NCBI RefSeq assembly: GCF_026891095.1
Contig: NZ_JAPTNL010000006.1
Span: 62,001 to 126,000 of the forward strand
Direction of reading: 5' to 3'
Origin: Roseovarius salincola
GTDB taxonomy: Bacteria; Pseudomonadota; Alphaproteobacteria; Rhodobacterales; Rhodobacteraceae
DNA: 64,000 nucleotides
Shown here one piece after another: positions 1-9,327 of this stretch. A program made the translations under genes and the position numbers. Position 1 is the stretch's first letter, and each line of letters begins with the position of its first letter. The notes beneath the pieces were generated by a model, which saw only the letters and a list, made by a program, of their open reading frames with translations, was not told where the DNA came from and searched no databases.

Positions 1-119
1 TAACTGCACTTTGGCACATTCGATGCCGGTGGAGCAGGAGCCACCCACCTCATCCGCTTCGGGCCGAGAGCGTCAACTCCGCAAAGCCAATCGTGGCAGA
101 GCTCGGAAGAGGTTTCGGC

Positions 120-3100
120 CTACTGTCTGGCTTCGAAGATGACGGCCACCCGGCTGAGAACGTCGATCTGTTGCCCCTCCGACATTGTCGTGCAGCGAAC
201 AAACAGGTCCTGCATCCTTTCACTTACAGCTGAGCGCACTTCGTCTGCTTGCTCTTGAAAGGCTAGGTAGATCGCATCGATCCCTAGATAGTCGGGGATT
301 TCACCTCCAGACGCACTCCTTTGACTAACCGTCTCCTTCGCCTCGATCCAGAAGACATCGAGTTCGTGTGCCCAGGCTTCTGCCAGCTTTTCCAGGGTCG
401 GCAGGGTTAAGGAACCAAAGAGCGCTGCACCAGCGTCACCGGTGTCGCGTCCAGATAGAAAACTTGCGAGGGACGCAAGAAGTGAAACGGTTCGAGCTGG
501 CCGAACATCCCAGTGGGTCAGATGCGCAAGGGTGCTGCCGAGCCGGCTAAACGTGGCGGATATCGCGTTTAGTTCTGGGCGGTGGCTTTGCATGCCTAGG
601 CGCCGCGTTTCGGCATAGGCGGCGGAAAGGAGCCTAGCTGCTTCAACCTGGTCTCCAATGATCTCTGCGCGCCCATCGACATCTCGAACGGCAATCAAGC
701 GAGGCGGTAGGACCGTAGGGTCTTGGGGGCTGCCTGTACGACCGCCCAAGAGGAGGATGGTGACTGGTTCAACTGAGGACAGAAGGCAGAGTTCGGCTCC
801 CCAGAGACCGCGAGGTTTTGCGTTCGAGACCCGGTCCAGAACGTCAGCTGGCAATACACGCCGCAGAGCTTCCAACTGATCGAAGTAGTTGTTGGAACGG
901 AGGATGCGCGGTTTCTTGACCTGTTCGAGAACAAGATCGGTCAGATCACCGGCAGAAAACTCAACCAGCTCTGATGGTAGGTCTTCCGCGCCAACACCCG
1001 ACAGGAGCGCGATGCTAGCGACACGAGCGCGCGCCTTGTGATCTGATGACAGAACCAGCCCGGGAAGGTCGAAGGTGTAGTAGTGGATGCGGGAATTGGG
1101 ACTGTCGATCCGGTCGATCCGGCCCAACCCCTGAATGAGGCTCTTGACGTCAGACGTGACGCCAATGATCCCAAGCGCAGAGGCGATTTGGAGGTTGATC
1201 CCTTCCGCCATCTGGAATGTGAGGAACATGGCCCGTGGCTTTAACGGGTCGACATGCTTCCCATCGATGCCGAAATACTCCTGCGCATCTGCTCCGGATC
1301 GGATGTGATGCAGCTTCTTACCGGTCTTGATCCGTGCACCAGGTGCGACCACGAAGACCTCGGGTCCTCTTCCGCGATGCCCAGCAAGAAGCCTGGCATA
1401 GACCTCGAGCACGCCGACCCGCTCAGCAAGGAAGATGGCATGGCCATGCTTTCGAAGGATGCCTCGCATGACGTCGGCCCGGGCTTCATCAATGCTGTCG
1501 AGGCTGGAATGATTCAGAAGCCTGCTGATCCGGTCACAAATCGGCGTTTCGCTGTCCTCAGCTTCGGCATCGACTTCTTCGGTTAACGCGCCATCCGGAA
1601 TGGCAATACCGCGGGCGTTCTGTTTCTCGGCGCGTCTTAGGTTTTCTCCGATTGATGCCCGCCCTCGTTGATCGGCTTCGCTGTCGCGCTCGCGGGCCCA
1701 TTCTTCGCGCGCAAAGGTTATCGACGCACGTAGCAGTGCAAGAAAGTTCCGAATGTGGATACGCGATTTGTCATGGAATTTGATTTCTGTGTGGGCGGCG
1801 CGTTGGGGATCAGCAGACACAAGGGTCACCCCAGTCGTAATGCATTCCGCCAATGCCTTGATCCGCTCAATAATTTGGCGCTGCTGATCACTCAGCGCCG
1901 TATCCTCTCGGTGGCTTCGGATCGTTGGGTAAACGAAAGCGCCGGACTTTCGATCCGCACTCTCCCCAATGCAATCCCGTTGGCGCCGCACGACGTATGG
2001 CGCCAGGGCGTCGGCCAATCCTTCCTGAAGCGCACTGATTTGCAGCCCGCCGGTCTCTAGCTGGCGTTCGACTTTGTTGACTTCGACCTGTAGAGCTTCC
2101 GCGCTGTCGAACAGATCGTCCTGTACGCTTTGATCTTCGATCCGGCGGTTCATCTGGTCGAGGTGGCGCACGAGTTCGCCACGCTTTCGAACCTTCGCCA
2201 TATGTTGGTTGATCTGTTCCGTGATGGCAGGAGGGACATAGATCGAGGCGCGCTTCTCATGGAATGCAAGCAAGCCATCCAGACCTTGGTTTCCCATGAG
2301 CGTTGCCGACAAACAGGAAGTCCAGATGGCTGGGCTGCGCTCGAAGACAAGCGAACGCGCGGACGGTGCAAGATATCTGGAGCTCAACCTGTGGCTTTCA
2401 TCAACGATCATTGATGCGGACGAACGGACCGCCCGATTGATTTCTTCGAGTTCTGCAGTCTCCTCCTTACCTCGCCGCGACAGGTGACTGTGCTTGATGG
2501 GTTTGAAGTTCGCAGGCGCATTTGTTGTCCAGTTCTTTAGAACACTGGCAGGTATCAGGGCGAGTGAGCCAAGCCGTTGTTGATCGGCGCGCTCTCCCCA
2601 GGAAAAGACCGTCTGCCCATGGCTGACCGGTAGAACCGTCGCCAGGTGTTTTCCGATGTCGGTTTTCCCGGCACCGGTTGGCGCTTCGACAAAGGCAAAG
2701 CCGTGTTCATAGACCGTCCCTGCAGCCTCATAGACAAGATCGGCTTGGAAGGGTTGAGGCGGACGTCCGGCGCTGGTCTCGCCTGCGACACGCCAGGGGG
2801 TGAAGGTTGTGGCTTCGTGAACCGTTCTGGCCACTGCTTCTTCGGGTGAGACAAGGCGGATCAGCGCTCGCAGGATTTCCAGCGCTGTTTCAGTCCAATC
2901 GCGCCCCATGTCCCAATACTGCTCGGCGGCCGCGCGACGCGCAGTCGCAAGTTCGGGCCAGGCATCGGCGTCGTCCATGAATTCCAGATTGCGGCGCAAA
3001 CCGTTGATAGAGAAATTGGCACTTCCCGAAAGTGCTTTGTCCCCACCTACAAAAAGCTTCGCGTGAAGCATTGGTGGACGGCGCCCTAGTTTTTCTTCTG

Positions 3101-3569
3101 CCAGATCGGGATCGAAAATGCGGAATCTGATAATTCCGCGCTCGATTGCGTCCATTGCAAGAACTGCGCGCAGATCGGCTAAATCAACAACCGAAAAGCC
3201 TCTTGCCCCAAGGAAATGCTGGCGCGCTTCATCGGCCACTGACCGGCCGACGCCACCCAAAACCTGTCGTGCTTCGGTGTTGGATCCAAAGGCGATGCGA
3301 ATACTGCCCTCTGAGCGTTCTTCAAGGTTTTCGATTGTTTCGAGCAAGATGGTGAGCGAAGACAGGAAGTCCTGATAACCTGTTACAATCAGACAACTTG
3401 GTTGCTGTAGAATGGACTTGACCAAGCTACTGACAGAACGCGTTGCATTATCGCCCCAGGCCTCATGGCGAGACGAAGGAGGCCCTTCGGTCGTCCGCAA
3501 GTCACGGTCTGTGTCGCTGGCCCGCGCGAAAAAGCGTGAAATCAGTCCTTGCCGCTCCGTGTTTGCCAT
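120..3569 (-). CDS. PLD-like domain / superfamily II helicase fusion protein
   Basis: A 1149-residue protein. An N-terminal phospholipase-D-like module carries HAK (H169, K171) and SGSANFS (181-187), the HxK...N signature of a PLD half-site. The helicase follows: Walker A APTGAGKT at 296-303, a DESH Walker B box at 390-393, SAT at 421-423, and a motif VI-like QGLGRIDR in the C-terminal RecA lobe. A long charged, probably coiled insert lies between the two lobes, and the last 250 residues match nothing I recognise. The gene lies 57 bp downstream of another PLD-helicase gene on the same strand, so the two are probably co-transcribed. PLD plus helicase pairs are known in anti-phage systems such as DISARM and Mokosh, but I cannot place this one in a named system. 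The domain calls are firm and the function is inferred. Confidence 0.85.
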   Translation of the reverse strand: MANTERQGLISRFFARASDTDRDLRTTEGPPSSRHEAWGDNATRSVSSLVKSILQQPSCLIVTGYQDFLSSLTILLETIENLEERSEGSIRIAFGSNTEARQVLGGVGRSVADEARQHFLGARGFSVVDLADLRAVLAMDAIERGIIRFRIFDPDLAEEKLGRRPPMLHAKLFVGGDKALSGSANFSINGLRRNLEFMDDADAWPELATARRAAAEQYWDMGRDWTETALEILRALIRLVSPEEAVARTVHEATTFTPWRVAGETSAGRPPQPFQADLVYEAAGTVYEHGFAFVEAPTGAGKTDIGKHLATVLPVSHGQTVFSWGERADQQRLGSLALIPASVLKNWTTNAPANFKPIKHSHLSRRGKEETAELEEINRAVRSSASMIVDESHRLSSRYLAPSARSLVFERSPAIWTSCLSATLMGNQGLDGLLAFHEKRASIYVPPAITEQINQHMAKVRKRGELVRHLDQMNRRIEDQSVQDDLFDSAEALQVEVNKVERQLETGGLQISALQEGLADALAPYVVRRQRDCIGESADRKSGAFVYPTIRSHREDTALSDQQRQIIERIKALAECITTGVTLVSADPQRAAHTEIKFHDKSRIHIRNFLALLRASITFAREEWARERDSEADQRGRASIGENLRRAEKQNARGIAIPDGALTEEVDAEAEDSETPICDRISRLLNHSSLDSIDEARADVMRGILRKHGHAIFLAERVGVLEVYARLLAGHRGRGPEVFVVAPGARIKTGKKLHHIRSGADAQEYFGIDGKHVDPLKPRAMFLTFQMAEGINLQIASALGIIGVTSDVKSLIQGLGRIDRIDSPNSRIHYYTFDLPGLVLSSDHKARARVASIALLSGVGAEDLPSELVEFSAGDLTDLVLEQVKKPRILRSNNYFDQLEALRRVLPADVLDRVSNAKPRGLWGAELCLLSSVEPVTILLLGGRTGSPQDPTVLPPRLIAVRDVDGRAEIIGDQVEAARLLSAAYAETRRLGMQSHRPELNAISATFSRLGSTLAHLTHWDVRPARTVSLLASLASFLSGRDTGDAGAALFGSLTLPTLEKLAEAWAHELDVFWIEAKETVSQRSASGGEIPDYLGIDAIYLAFQEQADEVRSAVSERMQDLFVRCTTMSEGQQIDVLSRVAVIFEARQ

Positions 3570-3626
3570 GTGCTGTTGTCTTCCTAAGCCCTCAGGGGCA
3601 ACGCTAACTTGGTTTTGTCTAAGCCG

Positions 3627-6600
3627 TCAGTCTTGAATTGGAATTCCCAGCTCCGCCCAAAGCGCGCGCGGCGCTGGCGAAGCTAATTCCCACTGTACTT
3701 CAATTGGTTTCTCTCTTTCCCATCCGCCAAACCTGGGCTGTCCGCAATAGATGAACGGATTGACCTTGCCGTTTACCTTGTTCCCCCGTCGGATGAACAA
3801 ATGTACCTCGTGGCCTTCCTCGCCGCTGATGACCCGGCCATGCTTGCTGTCCTGGCGCGTCTGGTTCTGGCTGAACCATTTCAGCCGTGACGGGCTGAGG
3901 AATGCATTTTCGTAGGTCAAGTCCTGAGTTGAGACATTGGCAAGAAGGATCATGATCTTCTTTTCGGGCAGCGCCTTCATCCCGGTGCGCCATAGGTTCT
4001 GCTGATACTCTTCGCCAAAGAACTCGGCGATGTCCGGCACGTAGTAGCGCTGCCAAAGCTCCAGAGCCTGCGGCTTGCCGGCAAAGGTCGCAGACGTCTC
4101 GGCGGCCTCGCGGACGATGGGCGTTTCCGCCAGGCGCCATTCGACCAACTCGCGCACAAGCGATTCCAACTCGCCGGAGGCGTCAGGGCGGGCCAGCCGA
4201 AAGCCGTCGCTGCCTTTGGCCAGGTGCGGGTTGAAGGCCAGCTCTGACGCGCCGTTGCTCGGTTGCCGCCCGGCTGCGACGTCGCGCAAGCCGGTCAAGG
4301 CGGATCCGGACAAACCCCTGGGCCGTTCCAACTCGCGTAAGAGACGACCGTGAGTAGCGAAAGGACGTTCAGCCAAGGGGTCGCCCATGTCCCGGACGAA
4401 GTCGAACCAGCCGCCATGGCCGGAAGCGCGAGGATCGAAGCCGTTGCGGAAGACTTCGACGGCCGTGGGCCGGATGCCGTTCCGGTCCCGGAAGTCGATG
4501 TAGAAGGCTTCGAGCTCCGCCGCGCCTTCTTTCGGGCGGAGAAGATTCCGCAGGATGTCGATGACCTCGAGCTCATAAGTGATCTCGCAGCCCTTCGGCA
4601 TCTGGAACTCACCGACCTGAAGCGCCTCCAGCTTGGTCGAGATCGAGCGATCCCCTGCGCCGGCCTGCAGAAGGGTTGCGACTTTGGTGAGGAAGCTGCG
4701 GTGGTTGCCGATATAGTCGATCACCTGCAGCACCTTGCCTTCGACGCGGCGCAAGCCACGGCCAAGCTGCTGCAGCCAGATGATCGCGCTTTCGGTGGGG
4801 CGCAGCATTAGGACGGTGCCGATCTCGGGCACGTCCACGCCTTCGTTGAACATGTCGACTGCGAAGAGGATGTCGATCTCGCCGCGACCAAGCGCTGCCA
4901 GGGAACTTGCTCGAGGTGCGGAGCTTTGGCCCGAATGGACGGCGACAGCCTTTAGCCCGGCGGCGCGGAAATACTCCGCCATGTAATCGGCGTGACGCAT
5001 GGAACAGCAAAAGCCGATCGCGGGGCCGCTTGCGCGTTTGCGGTATTGGTCCAGCGCGTTCAGCGCCCGCGCCTCGGTGGCCAGGGCTGCGTCTAGCGCG
5101 GTCGGATCGAACTGGCCGGAGCGCCAGGGGATCTGCGCGTAATCCACGTCATCCGGCACGCCGAAATAGTGAAAAGGCGACAGGTGTCCCGCGTCGATCC
5201 CGCGGAACAGGTCACATTCGTAGACGAGGTTTTCACCACACAGGCCGAGGAGGTCCGCGCCATCGGTCCGGTCGGGCGTCGCGGTCAGGCCCAACAGAAA
5301 ACCGGGTGTGAAATGCTCGATCAGCTTCTGATAGGTGCGGGCGGCGGCGTGGTGGAATTCATCGACCACGATGTAGTCGAAATGGTCTCGGTCGAACTGG
5401 CGCAAGTGACCGATGCGGCCCAGTGTCTGGACCGAGGCGAAAAGGATTTCCGCGTCCGCTTCTTTCTCGGTGCCCGTGTAGCGGCCCAGCTTCGCTTCTG
5501 GGCGGACCTTGCGAAAGGCTGCCATCGCTTGGGTCAGGATTTCGTCGCGATGGGCAACGAAGAGGATGCGGCCCGCCTCGGCACGGATCGTGTCAAAGGC
5601 GGCGAGCCAGGTCTTGCCTAGCCCGGTGGCCAGCACGACAAGCCCGGCACGGTGGCCGTTCGATCGGCTCTGCGCGAGCGCTGCCAGCGCCTCCTGCTGG
5701 ATCGTGTGCGGCTCTGGCGGCGGGCCTTCCTCGGCGACGACGCGGGCAGTGAACTCGGGCATCGGCCGCGCCCTGCGACGTTTCACATAGGCATCGATCC
5801 AGGCCGCCGTCAGGGGCTTCACCTCGGTGCGTGCCAGCAGGTCCTCAAAGGCCGCTCCGACGTTATCCGCGGCATCCTCGGAATGCAGGTTCCATTCCAC
5901 GCCATCGGTGAGGGCCGATTGTGACAGGTTCGAACTACCGACAATCGCCGCCCCACGTGCATCGGCGGCGCGGAAAAGCCAAGCCTTCGGGTGAAAGCTG
6001 AGGCCTCCCGTTTCGAACACGAACAGCTCTGCACCCTCCAGGTCCAGCAGGCGCGCCAAGGCTGTCGGGTCGGTCGTGTCCAGATAGTCGCCCACCACGA
6101 TCCTGAGCCGTCCGCCGCGCGCCAGCAGTTCACGGAACCAAGGCTCGAGCAGGGCCACGCCGCTATCCATGGCAAAGGCAATCGCAAGGTTGACGGATTG
6201 CGCGGTGTCCAGCCGTTCGGCGAGCAAGGGCAGGAGCGGATCGCGGCCGCCCGTTGTCAGACGCGCGCTACTTGCTTCCCGTAGGTGGAAATGGCCGTGA
6301 TCGGATGCGGCAACGAAACCAGCCGTGCCGCGACCGAGTGCGGCGCCCACTTCGGCCAACATCGCCATCTGTTCCGGGCCGGTCAGGTCATCCCACGCCG
6401 GTACATGCCGAGGGGCGGGGATCAATCCGGCCTCACGGTGCATGCAGATCGGGCAGGTGAGGCGCGGGTCAGTCACACTCGTCCAAATCGTTCTTGTCTT
6501 CTCAAACCATTGGTAAAGATCGCCGCTGGCATGTCCAGGCGCTGGGGCGATGCGGCGCCGGCTCGATCTGTTATTTCCGGCCTTAATCGCCTTCGAAAAA

Positions 6601-6656
6601 AGTGGGACACAAATCCGAAAAAATCCAATAAACATGGTGAAGGAAAAAAGTCCCAC
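3627..6656 (-). CDS. HIT-like / PLD / DEAD-box helicase / DUF3427-type protein
   Basis: A protein of up to 1009 residues. A degenerate HIT-like region comes first (CPIC at 68-71 and DHGHFH at 119-124, resembling the zinc pair and HxHxH of HIT hydrolases). A PLD module follows (H222, K224, GSSNLS at 240-245), then a superfamily II helicase with ATGLGKT at 343-349 and VDEFHH at 431-436, GLTATPDR, and the motif VI stretch QQLGRGLRR. The C-terminal region resembles the DUF3427 domain usual for this helicase family. The start is uncertain: the first 45 residues look unlike a folded domain, and a downstream non-ATG start is possible. It is the first gene of a likely two-gene operon with the PLD-helicase at 120-3569. 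A role in defence or DNA repair is inferred from architecture and island context only. Confidence 0.85.
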   Translation of the reverse strand: MGLFSFTMFIGFFRICVPLFSKAIKAGNNRSSRRRIAPAPGHASGDLYQWFEKTRTIWTSVTDPRLTCPICMHREAGLIPAPRHVPAWDDLTGPEQMAMLAEVGAALGRGTAGFVAASDHGHFHLREASSARLTTGGRDPLLPLLAERLDTAQSVNLAIAFAMDSGVALLEPWFRELLARGGRLRIVVGDYLDTTDPTALARLLDLEGAELFVFETGGLSFHPKAWLFRAADARGAAIVGSSNLSQSALTDGVEWNLHSEDAADNVGAAFEDLLARTEVKPLTAAWIDAYVKRRRARPMPEFTARVVAEEGPPPEPHTIQQEALAALAQSRSNGHRAGLVVLATGLGKTWLAAFDTIRAEAGRILFVAHRDEILTQAMAAFRKVRPEAKLGRYTGTEKEADAEILFASVQTLGRIGHLRQFDRDHFDYIVVDEFHHAAARTYQKLIEHFTPGFLLGLTATPDRTDGADLLGLCGENLVYECDLFRGIDAGHLSPFHYFGVPDDVDYAQIPWRSGQFDPTALDAALATEARALNALDQYRKRASGPAIGFCCSMRHADYMAEYFRAAGLKAVAVHSGQSSAPRASSLAALGRGEIDILFAVDMFNEGVDVPEIGTVLMLRPTESAIIWLQQLGRGLRRVEGKVLQVIDYIGNHRSFLTKVATLLQAGAGDRSISTKLEALQVGEFQMPKGCEITYELEVIDILRNLLRPKEGAAELEAFYIDFRDRNGIRPTAVEVFRNGFDPRASGHGGWFDFVRDMGDPLAERPFATHGRLLRELERPRGLSGSALTGLRDVAAGRQPSNGASELAFNPHLAKGSDGFRLARPDASGELESLVRELVEWRLAETPIVREAAETSATFAGKPQALELWQRYYVPDIAEFFGEEYQQNLWRTGMKALPEKKIMILLANVSTQDLTYENAFLSPSRLKWFSQNQTRQDSKHGRVISGEEGHEVHLFIRRGNKVNGKVNPFIYCGQPRFGGWEREKPIEVQWELASPAPRALWAELGIPIQD

Positions 6657-6860
6657 CGACCCGCAACTTGTTATAATGAAAACAACAGGTTATGCCGCCC
6701 CCGGGCACCACTACAACTTCCGAGATAGTCCAGAAAAGTCCTAAAGGTCTGTTAAATCAGTAGTTTCGGCTATTGGTTGTCCAGCGTGTTCCGCGTTTGT
6801 CCGCCTCAAGCCAGGAAGATTGGGGGTAGAATATGGGGTGCCAAAATGCGATCAAATGGT

Positions 6861-7529
6861 ATGCCTTTGACCGATATTGGCGTGAAAAAATTGAAGCCTT
6901 TCGAGCGTGCTTAGAAGAAAGCCGACTCGAACGGCTTGTTCATTTGGGTAAAACCAAACGGATCGAAGCACTGGCATTTCAAGTACCGCTTCTTGGGAAA
7001 AGAAAAGCTGATGTCCTACGGGCCGTATCCGCTGATCTCTTTGAAGGAAGCCCGGGATAAGCGCGACCGAGACAAGAAGCTGCTGCTTGAGGGCATCGAC
7101 CCAGCATCCGTGAAGAAAGAACGCAAACTGGCCGCCGAGATTGCTCAGCGCGGCCAGTTCGAAGTGCTGGCCGAAGAGTTGCTGGATAAGAACAAGCGCG
7201 AAGGTAAGGCCGAGCAAACCATCAAGAAGAAGTCCTGGCTGCTCGACATGGCAAACGCAAAGCTGGGCAAGCGGCCTATCATGGAGATTACGCCCAGCGA
7301 GGTTCTGGCTGTTCTCAAGAAACAGGAGCAGGCTGGAAATCTGGAAACCGCCAGTCGCCTGCGCTCGACCATCGGCGAGGTCTTTCGCTACGCCATTGCA
7401 ACGGGTGTCACTGTTAACGATCCGACGGTGGCCCTGAAAGGCGCGCTGGTTCGCAAGCGCGTAAAGTCCCGGTCGGCCATAACCGACAAGAAAAAACTCG
7501 GCAAGCTGTTGGTCGCCATAAACGAGTAC
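6861..7529 (+). pseudogene. Broken P4-type phage/island integrase
   Basis: Reading from ATG 6861 gives MPLTDIGVKKLKPFERA, the classic start of P4-family integrases (DUF4102 arm-binding domain). Codon 18 is then TAG (6912-6914) where relatives carry a Tyr codon. Beyond the amber codon the same frame continues with KKADSNGLFIWVKPNG and runs through the arm-binding and core-binding regions to GKLLVAINEY. There the homology stops at about 7529, exactly where an IS end begins. The whole catalytic domain with its R-H-R-Y residues is missing. The gene therefore carries two independent lesions and cannot make a working recombinase. It marks the former integration module of the accessory region on its left. 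Confidence 0.88.
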
Positions 7530-7960
7530 TGAACCGCCCCGGTTTTCCCGGAGGCTGGTCACTCCGTTTCACGCGACTTTATCGAACTCGTTACGCTGTT
7601 CATAGAACTTCTCCTCGGCCTCTGCTGGCGGGATATTTCCGATCGGTTGCAGCAGGCGGCGATTGTTGAGCCAGTCGACCCATTTCAAGGTTTCCCACTC
7701 GACCGCATCTGCGGTTTTCCATGGCCCCAGCCGGTGGATAACTTCGGCCTTAAACAGACCTGTGATCGTCTCAGCCAGGGCGTTGTCATAGCTGTCGCCG
7801 ACGCTGCCGACCGAAGGTTCGATCCCGGACTCGGCCAGGCGCTCGGTATAGCGGATCGATACGTATTGACTGCCTCGATCGCTGTGATGAATGAGATCGC
7901 CATCTGGCCGCCGCTCATAGAGCGCCTGTTCCAAAGCATCCAGCACGAACTGGGTTTGCG
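7530..7960 (-). mobile_element. Remnant of an IS3-family insertion sequence
   Basis: The left edge starts TGAACCGCCCCGG at 7530, which looks like the terminal inverted repeat of IS3-family elements, and it interrupts the integrase exactly there. The fragment contains only the 3' half of the orfB transposase. The other end, orfA and the first half of orfB are gone; the element breaks off near 7950-7966, where the Tc-toxin fragment begins. No target-site duplication can be judged because the far end is missing. The right breakpoint is approximate. Confidence 0.75.
7569..7960 (-). pseudogene. IS3-family transposase OrfB, C-terminal fragment
   Basis: The fragment keeps HHSDRGSQYVS (the second catalytic Asp of the DDE/rve integrase core) and SYDNALAETITGLFKAE with the catalytic Glu, then the usual tail WVDWLNNRRLLQPIGNIPPAEAE cut here into recognisable pieces. 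The first catalytic Asp and everything before FVLDALEQAL are missing. The reading frame stays open into foreign sequence upstream, but those residues do not belong to the transposase. It is inactive by truncation. Confidence 0.85.
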
Positions 7961-8809
7961 GCGAGCGTGACGCGCATCTCGCCGTCACTTGATGGCGGCT
8001 ATGCACATGCCGAAGACGCCGATGGCAACTTTGCCGATGATCCGCGATTCATATCGGGGCTCGGCGGCATACAGGCGATTGCGACCTCGCACGGCCAAGG
8101 CGACAGCGGGTTGCACAGGCTCGATTTCCGCGATGAACGCTATCTCCCGTTCGAGGGCGCCGGGACGATCAGCCGCTGGCATATCCAGATGGATCAGCGG
8201 ACCAACCGCTTCGATCTGGATACGATCACCGACTTCATCATTCATCTTGATTACACGGCGCGCAGTGGCGGAGATGTGCTGCGCGATTCAGCGATGAGCG
8301 AAGTTGTCGAGGCCAGTCCGAAGCAGGGGGTCGTCGGTTTGAGCGCCGCACAGGATTTCCCCGCTGAATGGCGCCGCTTGCTTGCGCCAGCGGACGCGGG
8401 CCAGAGGCTGTCTGTTGCGCTCGATAAGCGGTATCTTCCATGGGCCTACGCCGAGAAGGAGATCGCCATAACGTCGCTCACTCTGGTGCTTAACCTGAAG
8501 ACTTCGCAAGACTATGAAGACTACGAGGCCGGGGCGGCACTGTCGGTGGATGTCACTCCGCCGACGGGCAGCGCCGCCGTCTTCCTGCTGGAGGGCGATA
8601 CCAGCGTGAACTTGCGCCAGACCCGCATCGAAAGCTTCACACCAGCCAGATCACTCGGGGACTGGACCTTTGCCTTGTCCGAGGACGCGTTGGCCAGCGT
8701 CTCCGCCGATTTGACGATCAGCGAGGAGGAAGGCGACGTGAGCCACTTGCGCCTTGATCCAGACAAGATCGCCGATATGACCTTGCTCATCGGCTTCGAA
8801 GTCTCATGA
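7961..8809 (+). pseudogene. Orphan C-terminal fragment of a Tc-toxin A subunit (TcA/TcdA-like)
   Basis: About 280 residues remain open. The segments GLGGIQAIATS, FRDERYLPFEGAGTISRW and FDLDTITDFIIHLDYTARSGG match the conserved C-terminal pore-side region of TcA (insecticidal toxin complex) proteins, where ERYLPFEGAGxIS and FDYDTISDVxxHxxYTAREGG are hallmark stretches. Full TcA proteins run to roughly 2,000-2,500 residues, so nearly all of this one, including the shell and receptor-binding parts, is missing. The 5' side ends at the IS fragment. No TcB or TcC partner is present in the window. A GTG at 7967 could start translation, but no ribosome site supports it. A protein this short could not form the pentameric TcA pore. 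Confidence 0.78.
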
Positions 8810-9171
8810 GCGCGGTGGCGATGCCGCGAAGGCACGGAGCGCCGGACAGCGAACGCGCGGCGCTTCTGGCGACGCTGCCGCGCCCGATGCAACGGCTCAT
8901 CGCGGCGCTGGCCAGCGGGGTCAACCCTCAGGCCATCGATATCTTCGGCAGTCGTGTCACGGGGCTCGCCAGGACGGGTAGCGACATCGACCTGATACTG
9001 GTCATCCCCGGCGCGAAGGTGGACATCGACACCCGAAAGGAGGCCGGGGCGATTACCTGCAACTCGCATGTCGGCGCCGATGTCCTGCTTGTGACCGAAG
9101 CGCAGTTCAAGGCGAGAACTGCGGCGCCATTGAGCTTTCTGGGGTCGATCAAGCCTAAACAGGTCTTCTGA
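8806..9171 (+). CDS. Small nucleotidyltransferase-fold protein
   Basis: A 121-residue protein with IDIFGSRVTGLARTGSDIDL (about 44-63), the GS(x)10-12 DxD signature of minimal nucleotidyltransferases (MNT/Pol-beta fold), where the two Asp residues bind metal. A further acidic site appears in GADVLLV near 92. Its ATG overlaps the stop of the TcA fragment (ATGA, 8806-8809), so the two were once co-translated. MNT proteins are best known as antitoxins with HEPN partners (adenylylating MntA type), but no HEPN gene is adjacent. The link to a Tc toxin is unusual. Whether it is still expressed without the original promoter is unknown. Confidence 0.7.
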   Translation: MSAVAMPRRHGAPDSERAALLATLPRPMQRLIAALASGVNPQAIDIFGSRVTGLARTGSDIDLILVIPGAKVDIDTRKEAGAITCNSHVGADVLLVTEAQFKARTAAPLSFLGSIKPKQVF

Positions 9172-9327
9172 CGGCGCGCGCGGAGGGCGTCGGACACGCC
9201 GCGCGAGTCGCATTCGCTTCTGCCAGGTGTCAGCAACACCCGGTCTCGCCCGGCAAATGACGTTCGGGAAAACCAGATCGGCACAGTGACGGATTGGTCC
9301 TGCCATACTCTGGTTCATGATCGTGCA

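Noticed and set aside
6660-6700. TATAAT at 6672 as a promoter for the integrase
   Set aside because: No convincing -35 at the right spacing, and the ATG is about 185 bp away. Not enough support.
6741-6860. A tRNA gene as attachment site of the broken integrase
   Set aside because: No cloverleaf, no T-loop consensus and no CCA-type 3' end could be found on either side of the integrase.
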